Shown one piece after another: positions 46,401-53,692 of a stretch of DNA of 64,000 nt. The notes beneath the pieces were generated by a model. The model ran no database searches and was not told the origin of the DNA. It saw only the letters and a list, made by a program, of their open reading frames with translations. How positions within the stretch are numbered: position 1 is the stretch's first letter; each line of letters begins with the position of its first letter. Position numbers and translations under genes: made by a program. Origin of the DNA: an uncultured Bacteroidales bacterium. GTDB lineage: Bacteria; Bacteroidota; Bacteroidia; Bacteroidales; Paludibacteraceae. The stretch covers positions 54,055-118,054 of the forward strand of contig CALUNA010000008.1 of assembly GCA_944321895.1 (NCBI GenBank), given 5' to 3'.

Positions 46401-46643
46401 CGTGATTTCCTTCAGATCATCCACCGAGTTCAGGCTGTTTTCCAATATCTTTGTTACGTTCGTTTCTATCTCGCTTCCGTTGGCTCCGCTGTATATGGTC
46501 ATTACGGACACGTATGGCGGTTCCATTTCCGGGAACTGGTCAATCGGCAGTCGTGTCAGCGAGAAAAGGCCTATGACGACCACAGCCACAAAAACCAGCA
46601 GGGTAGTGATAGGTTTGTTTATCGCGGTTTTATAAATACTCAT
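43452..46643 (-). CDS. RND-family multidrug efflux inner-membrane pump (HAE1 type)
   Basis: A 1063-residue, proton-driven trimeric pump of the AcrB/MexB type, exporting drugs, bile salts or other hydrophobic compounds. It has two repeats, each with a helix followed by a large periplasmic loop. TM4 carries the proton-relay acidic pair (GMVVDDAIVVLEN). The tail is a charged cytoplasmic segment. It follows the MFP gene by 21 bp and forms a tripartite pump with it and the TolC-like gene. Confidence 0.95.
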   Translation of the reverse strand: MSIYKTAINKPITTLLVFVAVVVIGLFSLTRLPIDQFPEMEPPYVSVMTIYSGANGSEIETNVTKILENSLNSVDDLKEITSTSKDNISLVTLEFEWGTDLDEATNDIRSSIDMVTDDLPDGCSKPLIFKFNTSMMPIMQYAFTAEESYPGLEKILDDNVINVLNRIDGIGNLSLSGAPERYIYIDLDPKKLEAYNLSLETVGNAIGSNNLNLASGSVKMGKEQYQLRVQGEYVESSEINDIVVATSSDGRQVYVRDLATVRDTIKDISLDEKINGQDGVRLIVMKQSGANTVQIANDVRKQMERIKQQLPPDINIQLIYDSSEEITNAINGLVESIFYALLFVVLVVLFFLGKWRATIIIGLTIPISLLTAFVYLALTDSSLNIISLCSLTVAIGMVVDDAIVVLENITKHIERGSRPREAAIYATNEVWVSVIATTLVIVAVFMPLTMLSGQAGIMFKELGWIVTIVVCTSTTIAISLTPMLCSKLLKSVKVSVDEHGNLVEEKPKVDWYQRYVVGFLNKVDNWYANALRTCLKHKAITLVTVILIFAGSLTPLFLGLIGTDFMPQQDNGRMSITIELQRGTRIEETMRTAREIEKRMMVIAPEIQLISTSAGTNDDAGISAMFSTTNNNKISMTVRCLKKYERERSIFEIAEAIRQDLATMPEVITYQVSTASGMGGASSSTVDIEIYGYDFVTTNLLAEEISQKLKDVPGARDIDITREEDRAELQIIFDKEKLARHGLTEATVSTYVRNRVNGMTAGYLKEDGEEYDIVIRLQEDFRNSITGLEELVMPSATGQMVKLKELARIEEYWCPPTIERKSRQRIVTVKVTPVGTSLGELAISIQHMLNDINIPQGINVTLAGDYEDQQETFGDMGMLLALILLLVYIVMASQFESFSKPFIIMMAVPFAITGVILALLITDTSLDMIGALGVILLVGIVVKNGIVLVDYINLMRDRGYELNEAIALSGASRLRPVLMTALTTILGMVPMALSTSEGSEMWVPMGIVVIGGALVSTMVTLIIVPVLYAIMSRHGERDKALKEQKEYIFMQLEPDDEKENGKS

Positions 46644-46664
46644 CTCTTCCGGTTATTTAAGTGG

Positions 46665-47708
46665 TTATTCTGCTGTATTTGTGGTTTCCGGGGTGACAAT
46701 TTCCAGTTTGACGCCATCTACCAAACGTGCCTGGCCGACAACAACAAGCTCAGCTCCTTCCTGTATTTCGTCCGATATGATTTCCACCTGGTCATCAAAG
46801 CGTTGCCCCAGGGTTACGGCAACACGTTTGGCCACGCCGTTGTCATTCAGGAATACGTAGCGGTCATTGGCTCCCTGCAGTTTCAGCACTGCCTGGTAGG
46901 GTACAACGATGGTTCGTTCCTTGCCCAATGCCAGGGTTGTGTAGGTGTACATGCCGGGTCGAAGCAGTTCCGAACTGTTCGGTATGCGCAACTTGGCCTG
47001 GAAAGTGTGCGTTGCCGGGTCGATCGTCGGATAGACGATTTCTATCGTGCCAGGGAACGTCTTGTCCGGATAAATTTTGGAGCGCAATTCTATTTTCATG
47101 CCTTCCTTGACAAACGGGAAATAAGTTTCCGGTATGTTTATCAATGATTTCAGCAGGTTTATTTGTGTCAGTGTCAGAATGGCCTGTCCGCTGTACAGTT
47201 CGCCGTCTTCATAATTCTTGGCGGAAATGACACCCTGGAACGGTGCTTTCACATAGGTGTTCACTTCCAGAAAATCCAGTGACTCCTTGGTTTGGTCGAA
47301 ACTCAGTTTGGTCTGGTCATAGGTCTGCTGTGATATGCTTCCGCTTTCCCGTAGTGCTTCCATACGCTGCATCTCTATGGTCAGGTTGGCGTATGTCAGT
47401 TTGGTGGTTTTGTATTGGTTTTGATCCATTCGCACCAGCATGTCACCTTGTTTCACGCGCGAGCCGACTTCCACGTAGATGTGTTCGATGATTCCTGTCA
47501 GGGATGGAGCTACATTCATGGTTTCATAACCCTCAAGAACACTGGTGAAGTCCAGTTCGCGGGCTATTTCCCGCTCTTGCAGAATCTGGGTCTGTACGCG
47601 TTCCTTACGTACTTTTTCTTCGGAATCCTGTTCGGTTTTTGTTCCGCAACCAACTAATGTCATGGCCGCCAGTAGGCAAATGGCCGGTCGTTTTGTAATG
47701 CTGTTCAT
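46665..47708 (-). CDS. RND periplasmic adaptor (membrane fusion protein)
   Basis: A 347-residue lipoprotein (VGCGTK lipobox about residue 16) that bridges the RND pump and the outer-membrane channel. Lipoyl-like domain (SLTGIIEHIYVEVGSRVKQGDML), helical hairpin, second lipoyl half (VKAPFQGVISAKNYEDGEL) and a beta-barrel domain (PGMYTYTTLALG) are present in order. The ATG at 47708 is preferred as the start of the lipoprotein signal. Another in-frame ATG is 24 bp upstream, and choosing it would put the gene 5 bp from the TolC stop. Confidence 0.92.
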   Translation of the reverse strand: MNSITKRPAICLLAAMTLVGCGTKTEQDSEEKVRKERVQTQILQEREIARELDFTSVLEGYETMNVAPSLTGIIEHIYVEVGSRVKQGDMLVRMDQNQYKTTKLTYANLTIEMQRMEALRESGSISQQTYDQTKLSFDQTKESLDFLEVNTYVKAPFQGVISAKNYEDGELYSGQAILTLTQINLLKSLINIPETYFPFVKEGMKIELRSKIYPDKTFPGTIEIVYPTIDPATHTFQAKLRIPNSSELLRPGMYTYTTLALGKERTIVVPYQAVLKLQGANDRYVFLNDNGVAKRVAVTLGQRFDDQVEIISDEIQEGAELVVVGQARLVDGVKLEIVTPETTNTAE

Positions 47709-47737
47709 ATCTTTTCTGTTGTTTTTATGCATGTATG

Positions 47738-49036
47738 TTATTTGTTCAGGAGTTCTTCCAGGGCAATTTGTGCGTTGACAAGATCAAGCAGTGCCTGTAC
47801 GTAACTGTTTTGTGCAGTGATCAGGTTTGTGCCGGAGTTGGTTACATCCAGACTTGATGCATATCCGTGTTCGTATTTGTTGGAAATGTTGGTCAGCACA
47901 CGCTGTGTGACTTCCACGTTTTTTTTCTGGGTCTCGTATGTCTCAAATGCCGAACTCAGATTGTATCGTAATTCGCTGTGCTGTATGTAGAGGCTTTCTT
48001 CCGTGTCGGCAAGTGTGTTCAGCTGTTTTTCGTAATCAAGCTTGGCTGCTTTGAGTGTCGTGAAGTTTTTTCCGCTGGAAAAAATCGGCAGGCTCAGGTT
48101 GATGCTGATTGCGTTCGGAGGGGTCATGTTCATCATTCCTTCGGCATTGGTGAAGTATTTTTTTGCACTGTATTGGTATGCGGCGCTCAGGGTCGGACCA
48201 TATGACCATGCGTTCAAGTTGACTTGCTGTTTGGCCTGGCGCGTATTTTCTTTTACCAATTGGTAGTTGTAATTATTGTCTATGACAAACTCTTCGGCAA
48301 GCAAGTTCAATGCGCTTTCAAAATTGATCAGTTCATCAAGGCTTTGCGAGAGTACAATCGGATAATCGGCTGGTATGCCTAATTGCAGGCGCATGGAGTT
48401 GTACAGCATTTCCAACGAACGTTCCGTTGCATTGATTGATGTTTGCATGGTGGCAACCTGTACGGATAATTGGTCTGCATCAACCTGCTCGGCAACGCCT
48501 ACTTCCACTGATTTCAGGGTTGTCTCGTATAGCTTTTCAATGTTTGCCAGGTTTTGTTCCAGCAAATCCACTGTCTGTTCCATGACAAGGATGGAGTAGT
48601 AAATGCTTTTGACCTGATTCCCTATTTGTTGTTCGGTTTGTCTTTGGCTGATATCGGCCATTTTCATGGCAATTGTGCCAAGATGTGCGCTTACTATTTG
48701 TGCTCCGCTAATGGCAATTGATGTTGTAATGCCGAATACGCCCGATGGCGGCATGGGAATGATAATGCCTTTCATATCCATTTCATAGCCGAGCATATTG
48801 GAATAATCAAGCGATGTCGTTACTTGAGGCAGCAGGCTGGCTATGCTTTGCCAGCGTACGGCTTCGGCTTTCAGAACATCCAATGATGCGTTTTTCAGTG
48901 TCCGGTTGTGTTCCATTGCAACCTGTTTCGCCGAATCCAGGCTCAGAACAAGCGTAACTGTGTCCTGGACTTGCGCCTTTGTGAGGAAAAATCCCCCAAG
49001 CAGACACAAGACCATAAAAAGCTTCTTTTTGTCCAT
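47738..49036 (-). CDS. TolC-like outer membrane efflux protein
   Basis: A 432-residue outer-membrane factor with signal peptide (about 1-21) and two repeats of long coiled helices (VLKAEAVRWQSIASLLPQV, and EKYEHGYASSLDVTNSGTNLITAQNSY in the second). This is the channel component of the tripartite pump. Its stop is about 30 bp before the MFP gene. A tandem 18-bp repeat lies immediately upstream of the start. Confidence 0.93.
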   Translation of the reverse strand: MDKKKLFMVLCLLGGFFLTKAQVQDTVTLVLSLDSAKQVAMEHNRTLKNASLDVLKAEAVRWQSIASLLPQVTTSLDYSNMLGYEMDMKGIIIPMPPSGVFGITTSIAISGAQIVSAHLGTIAMKMADISQRQTEQQIGNQVKSIYYSILVMEQTVDLLEQNLANIEKLYETTLKSVEVGVAEQVDADQLSVQVATMQTSINATERSLEMLYNSMRLQLGIPADYPIVLSQSLDELINFESALNLLAEEFVIDNNYNYQLVKENTRQAKQQVNLNAWSYGPTLSAAYQYSAKKYFTNAEGMMNMTPPNAISINLSLPIFSSGKNFTTLKAAKLDYEKQLNTLADTEESLYIQHSELRYNLSSAFETYETQKKNVEVTQRVLTNISNKYEHGYASSLDVTNSGTNLITAQNSYVQALLDLVNAQIALEELLNK

Positions 49037-49040
49037 CTTT

Positions 49041-49076
49041 CTGTTGTTTTCTGTTTATCTGTTGTTTTCTGTTTGT
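49041..49076. repeat. Two 18-bp tandem repeats upstream of tolC-like gene
   Basis: CTGTTGTTTTCTGTTTAT and CTGTTGTTTTCTGTTTGT are adjacent, differing at one base, and fill most of the 65-bp gap between the TetR and TolC-like genes. They could be operator half-sites or a simple duplication. Confidence 0.7.
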
Positions 49077-49101
49077 TAATTCCGTTGGGCCATTATGTTT
49101 T

Positions 49102-49728
49102 TCATGTCGTGTTTTTATGGCAGGCGACCTTTTCCTGCAAATATTTCCAACCCTCCAGGGTCATTATATAGCGCGCCAGCATTTCTATGAAAAAATCCAG
49201 TACCGATTGGGAATTTTCATGATGTATGTTCCCGGCTATCGTGGAAACGATTCCGGTCGTATGCCGGGAACAAAAAAAGACACACAACATGTCAATATTG
49301 ATGTCTTTCCTGTATACACCTTCCGTTATTCCCTGACGCAGATTCTGTGCAAATATCTTATTCAGTTCTTGCTCATACAGGCATTTGTTCTGTTCCAATA
49401 TGGGAGCATAATATTTTTGCAAGTCATATATCAAAGCCGGATGCCGCTTCTGGTTTTGCATCATTGTCTTTATGTGTTGTAATAACAACAATAAATTATC
49501 TATGGCATTATCTTTTTTTATCAGTTTGTTCAGCTTGCGTATGTCTTCTTCCGTGTGGGCTGTTAAAACGGCATTTACCAAGTCTTTCTTTTGCTTGAAA
49601 TAGATGTAAAAGGTCTTTTTTGAAATACTTAGTTCCCTGCAAACATCATCAATGGACACACTTCGGATGCCGTACCGATTAAATAAATTCCCCGAAAGCT
49701 GTATAATCTGCGTTTTTGTTGTATCCAT
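49102..49728 (-). CDS. TetR-family transcriptional regulator
   Basis: A 208-residue regulator. The N-terminal helix-turn-helix is typical of TetR (LFNRYGIRSVSIDDVCRELS, then KKTFYIYFKQKKDLVNAV). The remaining helices form a ligand-binding dimer domain. It is the first gene of the efflux operon and likely represses it and itself. A TACTTTTG -7 element is at 49751-49758. The inducer is unknown. Confidence 0.92.
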   Translation of the reverse strand: MDTTKTQIIQLSGNLFNRYGIRSVSIDDVCRELSISKKTFYIYFKQKKDLVNAVLTAHTEEDIRKLNKLIKKDNAIDNLLLLLQHIKTMMQNQKRHPALIYDLQKYYAPILEQNKCLYEQELNKIFAQNLRQGITEGVYRKDINIDMLCVFFCSRHTTGIVSTIAGNIHHENSQSVLDFFIEMLARYIMTLEGWKYLQEKVACHKNTT

Positions 49729-49750
49729 AATGCCTGAAAATTCTTGGCTG

Positions 49751-49758
49751 CAAAAGTA
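49751..49758 (-). promoter_or_regulatory. -7 element (TACTTTTG) for the efflux operon
   Basis: Exact TAnnTTTG on the minus strand, 23 bp upstream of the TetR ATG. Confidence 0.55.
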
Positions 49759-50072
49759 TATTTTTTATGGTTTGTGAAACAACTTGTTTAATGTTTTTTT
49801 ATATGTGCCTGTTCTCTGTTTGTGGATTATAATATCTTGTTTTATAATATATTATGTTTGGTTACGTGGAAACTTTAATCGTCCGAAAGTTTTCAAGTTT
49901 ACTGTTTTTTTGCAATTGTGTGATTTGCTTTTCGATATTACGGAATGAAAGTCATGGATTTTTTTCTTGTAGCAATTAGTCGTATGTGCTTGGTTTATAG
50001 TGTCTTATGTTGTTTTGAAAAATTTTTTATTCAAAAAACGGCTAATTACTTGTGCGGAACAAAAAAAACAGT
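49759..50072. other. A+T-rich intergenic region
   Basis: This A+T-rich gap between the TetR gene and tRNA-Lys has no supported gene. The only open frame (about 60 codons) has no recognisable feature. The tRNA promoter begins at its right end. Confidence 0.5.
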
Positions 50073-50080
50073 TACCTTTG
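50073..50080 (+). promoter_or_regulatory. -7 element (TACCTTTG) for tRNA-Lys
   Basis: Exact TAnnTTTG match 21 bp before the tRNA. Confidence 0.6.
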
Positions 50081-50101
50081 CACACGCTTTTCAAAAAGCA
50101 G

Positions 50102-50174
50102 GATTCAGTAGCTCAGCAGGTAGAGCACATCCCTTTTAAGGATGGGGTCCTGGGTTCGAGCCCCAGCTGGATCA
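50102..50174 (+). tRNA. tRNA-Lys (anticodon TTT)
   Basis: A 73-base cloverleaf: acceptor GATTCAG / CTGGATC with one G-T pair, D-arm GCTC...GAGC, anticodon stem CATCC/GGATG with loop CTTTTAA, T-arm CTGGG TTCGAGC CCCAG, discriminator A. CCA is not encoded. A run of T follows as terminator. The anticodon TTT reads Lys codons AAA/AAG. Confidence 0.95.
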
Positions 50175-50465
50175 CTTTTTTTATACCCAGGTACTTACAC
50201 GAGCAAGTGTAAAAAATCGCATCAAAATCGCATCATTTTTTAGGTATTGTCGGATGAATGGCCGGTAATGCCATGGTTTGTGTCTTGAAACAAGAAAGTT
50301 GATTGCTCATCTTCGCATGCGGGATTTGCCCTGCGAAACCGTGTCTATGAAGAAGAATCGCAAGGTAATACCGGCGGATTTCCTGTGGAAACTTTCTTTT
50401 GTATCCTCCTGTTTTTCCAATGTGCTTGTCGGACTCGCTAATAAAAGAGGTATGACAATCGGTAT
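50175..50465. other. Region downstream of tRNA-Lys, possible integration scar
   Basis: It contains a TTACAC/GTGTAA hairpin (about 50196-50213) and an 11-bp tandem repeat AAAATCGCATC (about 50212-50234). No supported gene is present. tRNA 3' ends are common integration sites in Bacteroidetes, but no integrase or duplicated tRNA end was found in the window, so a scar is only a possibility. Confidence 0.35.
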
Positions 50466-50897
50466 TTAGATTGCCTTGTTTTCTTGAATTTCCGTATGAT
50501 AAAAGCAGGCAAAGGCCTCTCTGATTTCGTCACGTACACGGCGGAACTCCACATCTATAAACTCCGGTGTGCCGGTGGCATGTGATGGGTCATCAAAGCC
50601 GATATGCATACGTTTGCCGACCTTTCCTGTAAAGGCAGGACAGCTTTCATTGGCGCCACCGCATACGGTTATCACATAATCCCATTCCTGATCGAGATAA
50701 GTGTTTACATGTGTAGGCACATGCGAGCTGATGTCTATTCCCGCCTCATTCATTATTTCCACTGCCTTGGCATTTACCCGGGCAACCGGTTCCGTACCAG
50801 CAGAATAGACCTCTATGTCTTTGTCGAACGACTGTAAAAAGCCGTGGGCCATCTGGCTGCGGCAACTGTTTCCTGTGCAAAGTATAAGAATTCTCAT
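50466..50897 (-). CDS. arsC: Arsenate reductase (low-molecular-weight phosphatase type)
   Basis: A 143-residue cytoplasmic enzyme that reduces arsenate to arsenite. The N-terminal P-loop CTGNSCRSQMAHG (Cys-x5-Arg) and the later cysteines in VCGGANESCPAFTG match the thioredoxin-coupled ArsC family. It is the last gene of the ars operon, after a degraded permease gene. With no efflux permease visible here, the arsenite exporter must be elsewhere or lost. Confidence 0.9.
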   Translation of the reverse strand: MRILILCTGNSCRSQMAHGFLQSFDKDIEVYSAGTEPVARVNAKAVEIMNEAGIDISSHVPTHVNTYLDQEWDYVITVCGGANESCPAFTGKVGKRMHIGFDDPSHATGTPEFIDVEFRRVRDEIREAFACFYHTEIQENKAI

Positions 50898-50921
50898 TGT
50901 TTGGAAGTTTACAAGATGATA

Positions 50922-50999
50922 TTAAACAGATAGTCCGAGCAGAAACGCCGTCAGTACGGGAGTGGAGCTGTTATCCAGCAATGTCTGTAACCAGTCCAT
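50922..50999 (-). pseudogene. ArsG-like permease remnant (25 codons)
   Basis: An ATG at 50999 opens a frame reading MDWLQTLLDNSSTPVLTAFL and five further residues before a TAA. It starts 12 bp after the arsF stop. This matches, from memory, the N-terminus of the ArsG-type (aromatic arsenical) permease usually found after arsF in Bacteroidetes, where the sequence continues into a first transmembrane helix with a conserved cysteine. Here it ends after GLSV, so the rest of the permease appears deleted. The match is from memory and unverified. Confidence 0.65.
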
Positions 51000-51010
51000 A
51001 ACCTTCTCCG

Positions 51011-51451
51011 TTATTTCAGCATTTCATTGACAGCCTTGACCACCCCAGCCTTGAATACATCCGGCGACCTGCGGGCATTTCCGAAAGCAAATTCGGTCAT
51101 GTTCTCACTTGTTTCCTGTCCGTGCTTGTATTTCACGACAAACAGCGATGACCAGGTTACCTCATACTTCTCGGCTATCTTCTCATTCTCCTTCTTGCTG
51201 ATGTCTATTACCTTGAAAACGACCTCACCCTTTTTGAGCTGTTCCGCAAAGTTCTCCTCCATTGCAGCTTTTGTGTTGCTTTCGATGGCCAGACAGGTTG
51301 CGCAACGCTGCTTTCCATGAAAATACAATACTTCCACATGGTCTTTTACTGTAATTTCTTTTTGAGTTTGTACGTCGTTTCTGTTTTTGGCATTCGTGTC
51401 GTATATGGCAAAAGCGGAACATACGGCAATCAGGAATAAAAATCTTTTCAT
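51011..51451 (-). CDS. Thioredoxin-fold protein of the ars operon (ArsF-like)
   Basis: A 146-residue exported protein: signal peptide (about 1-20) then a thioredoxin-like domain with the redox pair GKQRCATCLAIE and SLFVVKYKHG. It resembles the ArsF component (nitrophenyl-arsenical reductase partner) that normally acts with an ArsG permease to handle aromatic arsenicals. The permease gene after it is reduced to a remnant, so its present function may be lost. An ArsR-like operator lies upstream (51478-51493). Confidence 0.8.
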   Translation of the reverse strand: MKRFLFLIAVCSAFAIYDTNAKNRNDVQTQKEITVKDHVEVLYFHGKQRCATCLAIESNTKAAMEENFAEQLKKGEVVFKVIDISKKENEKIAEKYEVTWSSLFVVKYKHGQETSENMTEFAFGNARRSPDVFKAGVVKAVNEMLK

Positions 51452-51477
51452 ATTATCTTGCTTTTAATCGTTTGTTG

Positions 51478-51493
51478 TTCGTAGAATTACGAA
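51478..51493. promoter_or_regulatory. ArsR-like operator, internal copy
   Basis: The 16-bp element TTCGTAGAATTACGAA (TTCG-N8-CGAA, arms TTCGTA/TACGAA perfect) lies between arsR and arsF. It has the same length and flanks as the element over the arsR promoter. Confidence 0.6.
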
Positions 51494-51510
51494 TAATTGG
51501 GCCAAAAAAA

Positions 51511-51840
51511 TTATTGGCAACAATTCTCTTTTCTGTATCCGGTCTGACTGAAGAAGTCGGCAAATAATTTGCGAGCCAGTTCCCAGTTTTCCTTGTTGAT
51601 ACAATATCTCACTTTCGGGGCTTCAATTTCTCCTTGTATGAGCCCGGCTTCCTTCAATTCTTTCAGATGCTGTGATACCGTAGCCTTGGCTATGGGTAGT
51701 TCCTCATGTATGTCACCAAAATAACAGGACTCTTGGGCGAGCAGAAACTGAAGTATGGCCATGCGTGCCGGATGCCCCATTGCTTTGGCAAAGCGGGCCA
51801 ATTGTTCTTGTTTGTGGGTGTAGCTTTTGGGGTGTTCCAT
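51511..51840 (-). CDS. arsR: ArsR-family transcriptional repressor
   Basis: A 109-residue winged-helix repressor. Its recognition region is [19 protein letters not shown] and the preceding helix has [12 protein letters not shown], the usual place of metalloid-binding cysteines, though only one Cys is seen there; an ENCCQ tail adds two more. It releases DNA on binding arsenite. The ATG at 51840 is preferred because the longer frame (51876) starts upstream of the promoter. It is first in the ars operon and likely autoregulated. Confidence 0.9.
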   Translation of the reverse strand: MEHPKSYTHKQEQLARFAKAMGHPARMAILQFLLAQESCYFGDIHEELPIAKATVSQHLKELKEAGLIQGEIEAPKVRYCINKENWELARKLFADFFSQTGYRKENCCQ

Positions 51841-51857
51841 TGTTTGAATCAAAAATG

Positions 51858-51873
51858 TTCGCAAATATACGAA
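51858..51873. promoter_or_regulatory. ArsR-like operator overlapping the arsR promoter
   Basis: TTCGCAAATATACGAA (TTCG-N8-CGAA) contains the minus-strand -7 element TATATTTG at 51862-51869. Binding there would block transcription of arsR and the operon. Confidence 0.65.
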
Positions 51874-52040
51874 CAATAAATGAAAAACAAAAACCTAAAG
51901 CGGATTTTTTTTGTAACTCCTCGATGGTAATTATTAAGACAATTGGTCGTATTGGTTTTTCAGCGTTTGTTCGTTGCTGCATTATTCTCTTTGTGGGAAA
52001 CCAATGTATCATTAGAGTTTTGTCGTACGGTAAAATTTAT

Positions 52041-52048
52041 TACCTTTG
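52041..52048 (+). promoter_or_regulatory. -7 element (TACCTTTG) for the LysM gene
   Basis: Exact TAnnTTTG, about 24 bp before the ATG at 52072, with a TTTG-like -33 box near 52018. It excludes the long in-frame start at 51943. Confidence 0.6.
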
Positions 52049-52071
52049 CCGGTAATTATAAAATGGGAATT

Positions 52072-53691
52072 ATGCGTAAAATAGTGTGTTTTTGTGTGTT
52101 TCTGTTAGTTTCCTGTATGGGAAATGTTCTGGATGCGCAGTTATTGAACTATCCGGTTCAGACCATAGATGGTGTTCAATATTATATATATACTGTGGAA
52201 AAGAGCGAGGGGCTTTTCCGTATCAGCAAAAAGTTTGATGTTTCCCAGAATGACATAAAGGAGGCTAATCCGGAAATAAAGGGTGGTCTGAAACTTGGTC
52301 AGGTTCTGAGGATTCCGGTAAAAAAGGAAAAAACCAGTCCGCTCCTGAATGACAGCAATATTATTGTACATGTCATTGCTCCCAAAGAAACCTTGTATGG
52401 ATTGAGCCGGCAATATGGCGTCAGCATGGATGAGTTGGTCAGGTATAATCCGGAACTGACCAAAAACATGCCCATTGGCGGCAAATTGTTAATTCCAGTT
52501 GGGAAACAGGTTGTTGCGGCTTCCCGGCCGGTTTCCAAGGATACGCTTCCGGTTGTCCAGGAAGAACAGGGACAGAAAATCCAGACTGCAGCAACGGTTA
52601 CGCATTCGGATACGTTGTCACAACCTGTGAGGATGTTTGTGGACAGTTTACAGACTCCGGCCATACGGATAGCCTATCTGTTGCCTTTCATGCTTGATGC
52701 CGTTGAGTTTGACCCGGCAGTTGATAAGTTCGTGGAATTTTATGAAGGGGCCTTGTTGGCAGTCAATGATGCAAAAAACAAGGGTATACGTTTGGAAATC
52801 AATACGTACGATACGGAAAAGAATGAAATAAGGATTCAGACCATTTTGGCCAGACCGGAGATGAAAACAATGGACCTGATCATAGGTCCGGCATATCCTG
52901 CACAAGTCAAGTATATCTCGGATTTTGCATTCGACAACAAGATAAACACATTGATTCCGTTTGCTTCTGAAATCGCAGACATATCGATTAACCCGTATTT
53001 GTTCCAGTTTAATCCGACAACCGACATGGAACTGGAAACTATTTTGATGGCCATAAGCCGGAAAAAGGCCGATTTGTCCGTCCTGTATGTCAAATTTCCG
53101 AATGCTCCTGTGCTCGGAACTTCTGTTGACTTGCAGTCAATATTTCAAAAATCGGGGATTGACTGCAAGGAAATGGAATGGAATAAGGAAAACGCGGATA
53201 CAATACAGTCCTTCCTTTCGGAAGACAAGCGCAATATACTGATATTCAATACAGACAGAATTAATATTGTTCGTGAAACCTTTTCTGTGTTGTCCAAGCT
53301 CAAAGAGCGTTTCCATATTGAAATTGTCGGTCAGTATGCGTGGCTGTCATATCCGGAAGAAATACCGGTACCCATGTATTATACATCGCTGTTTTTGCCC
53401 GAACCAGACAAAACTCTGTATGCGGTTTATGAAAAGCAGTTCAACCGTTTTTACGGTCATGACCTGCTGAACCGTTATCCACGATATGATTTGTTAGGTT
53501 ATGATCTGACCGCATATTTTATAGACCTGATGGCGCAGTATGGAGCCATGGGCATGAGGCAGCATGTTTCCAGTCAGCCGCAAAGAGGTTTGATAATATC
53601 CCCCTTGTTCATGCAGCAAAATGAGCTGTGCGGATTTGTCAACAAACGTATTTATCTGCTTCGGAAGGATGCAAGGGCATGCAAATTATAA
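52072..53691 (+). CDS. LysM-domain / periplasmic binding-protein-like fusion
   Basis: A 539-residue exported protein: signal peptide (about 1-20), two LysM modules (about 35-85, IYTVEKSEGLFRISKKFDVS; and about 100-145, VIAPKETLYGLSRQYGVSMD), a Ser/Thr/Gln linker, then a type I periplasmic-binding-protein fold (about 200-530, with LPFMLDAVEFDPAVDKFVEF and MKTMDLIIGPAYPAQVKYIS). LysM binds peptidoglycan; the second part resembles ABC-type substrate-binding proteins but no transporter is nearby. The fusion is common in Bacteroidetes and its job is unknown. An ATG three codons upstream is also possible. The barrel gene follows at 1 bp. Confidence 0.85.
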   Translation: MRKIVCFCVFLLVSCMGNVLDAQLLNYPVQTIDGVQYYIYTVEKSEGLFRISKKFDVSQNDIKEANPEIKGGLKLGQVLRIPVKKEKTSPLLNDSNIIVHVIAPKETLYGLSRQYGVSMDELVRYNPELTKNMPIGGKLLIPVGKQVVAASRPVSKDTLPVVQEEQGQKIQTAATVTHSDTLSQPVRMFVDSLQTPAIRIAYLLPFMLDAVEFDPAVDKFVEFYEGALLAVNDAKNKGIRLEINTYDTEKNEIRIQTILARPEMKTMDLIIGPAYPAQVKYISDFAFDNKINTLIPFASEIADISINPYLFQFNPTTDMELETILMAISRKKADLSVLYVKFPNAPVLGTSVDLQSIFQKSGIDCKEMEWNKENADTIQSFLSEDKRNILIFNTDRINIVRETFSVLSKLKERFHIEIVGQYAWLSYPEEIPVPMYYTSLFLPEPDKTLYAVYEKQFNRFYGHDLLNRYPRYDLLGYDLTAYFIDLMAQYGAMGMRQHVSSQPQRGLIISPLFMQQNELCGFVNKRIYLLRKDARACKL

Positions 53692-53692
53692 A

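Noticed and set aside
49945..50139. Open frame overlapping tRNA-Lys
   Set aside because: Its 3' half is the tRNA itself and its promoter; no protein features.
50278..50469. 63-codon open frame after tRNA-Lys
   Set aside because: No homology recognised and no promoter element; it runs into the arsC stop region.
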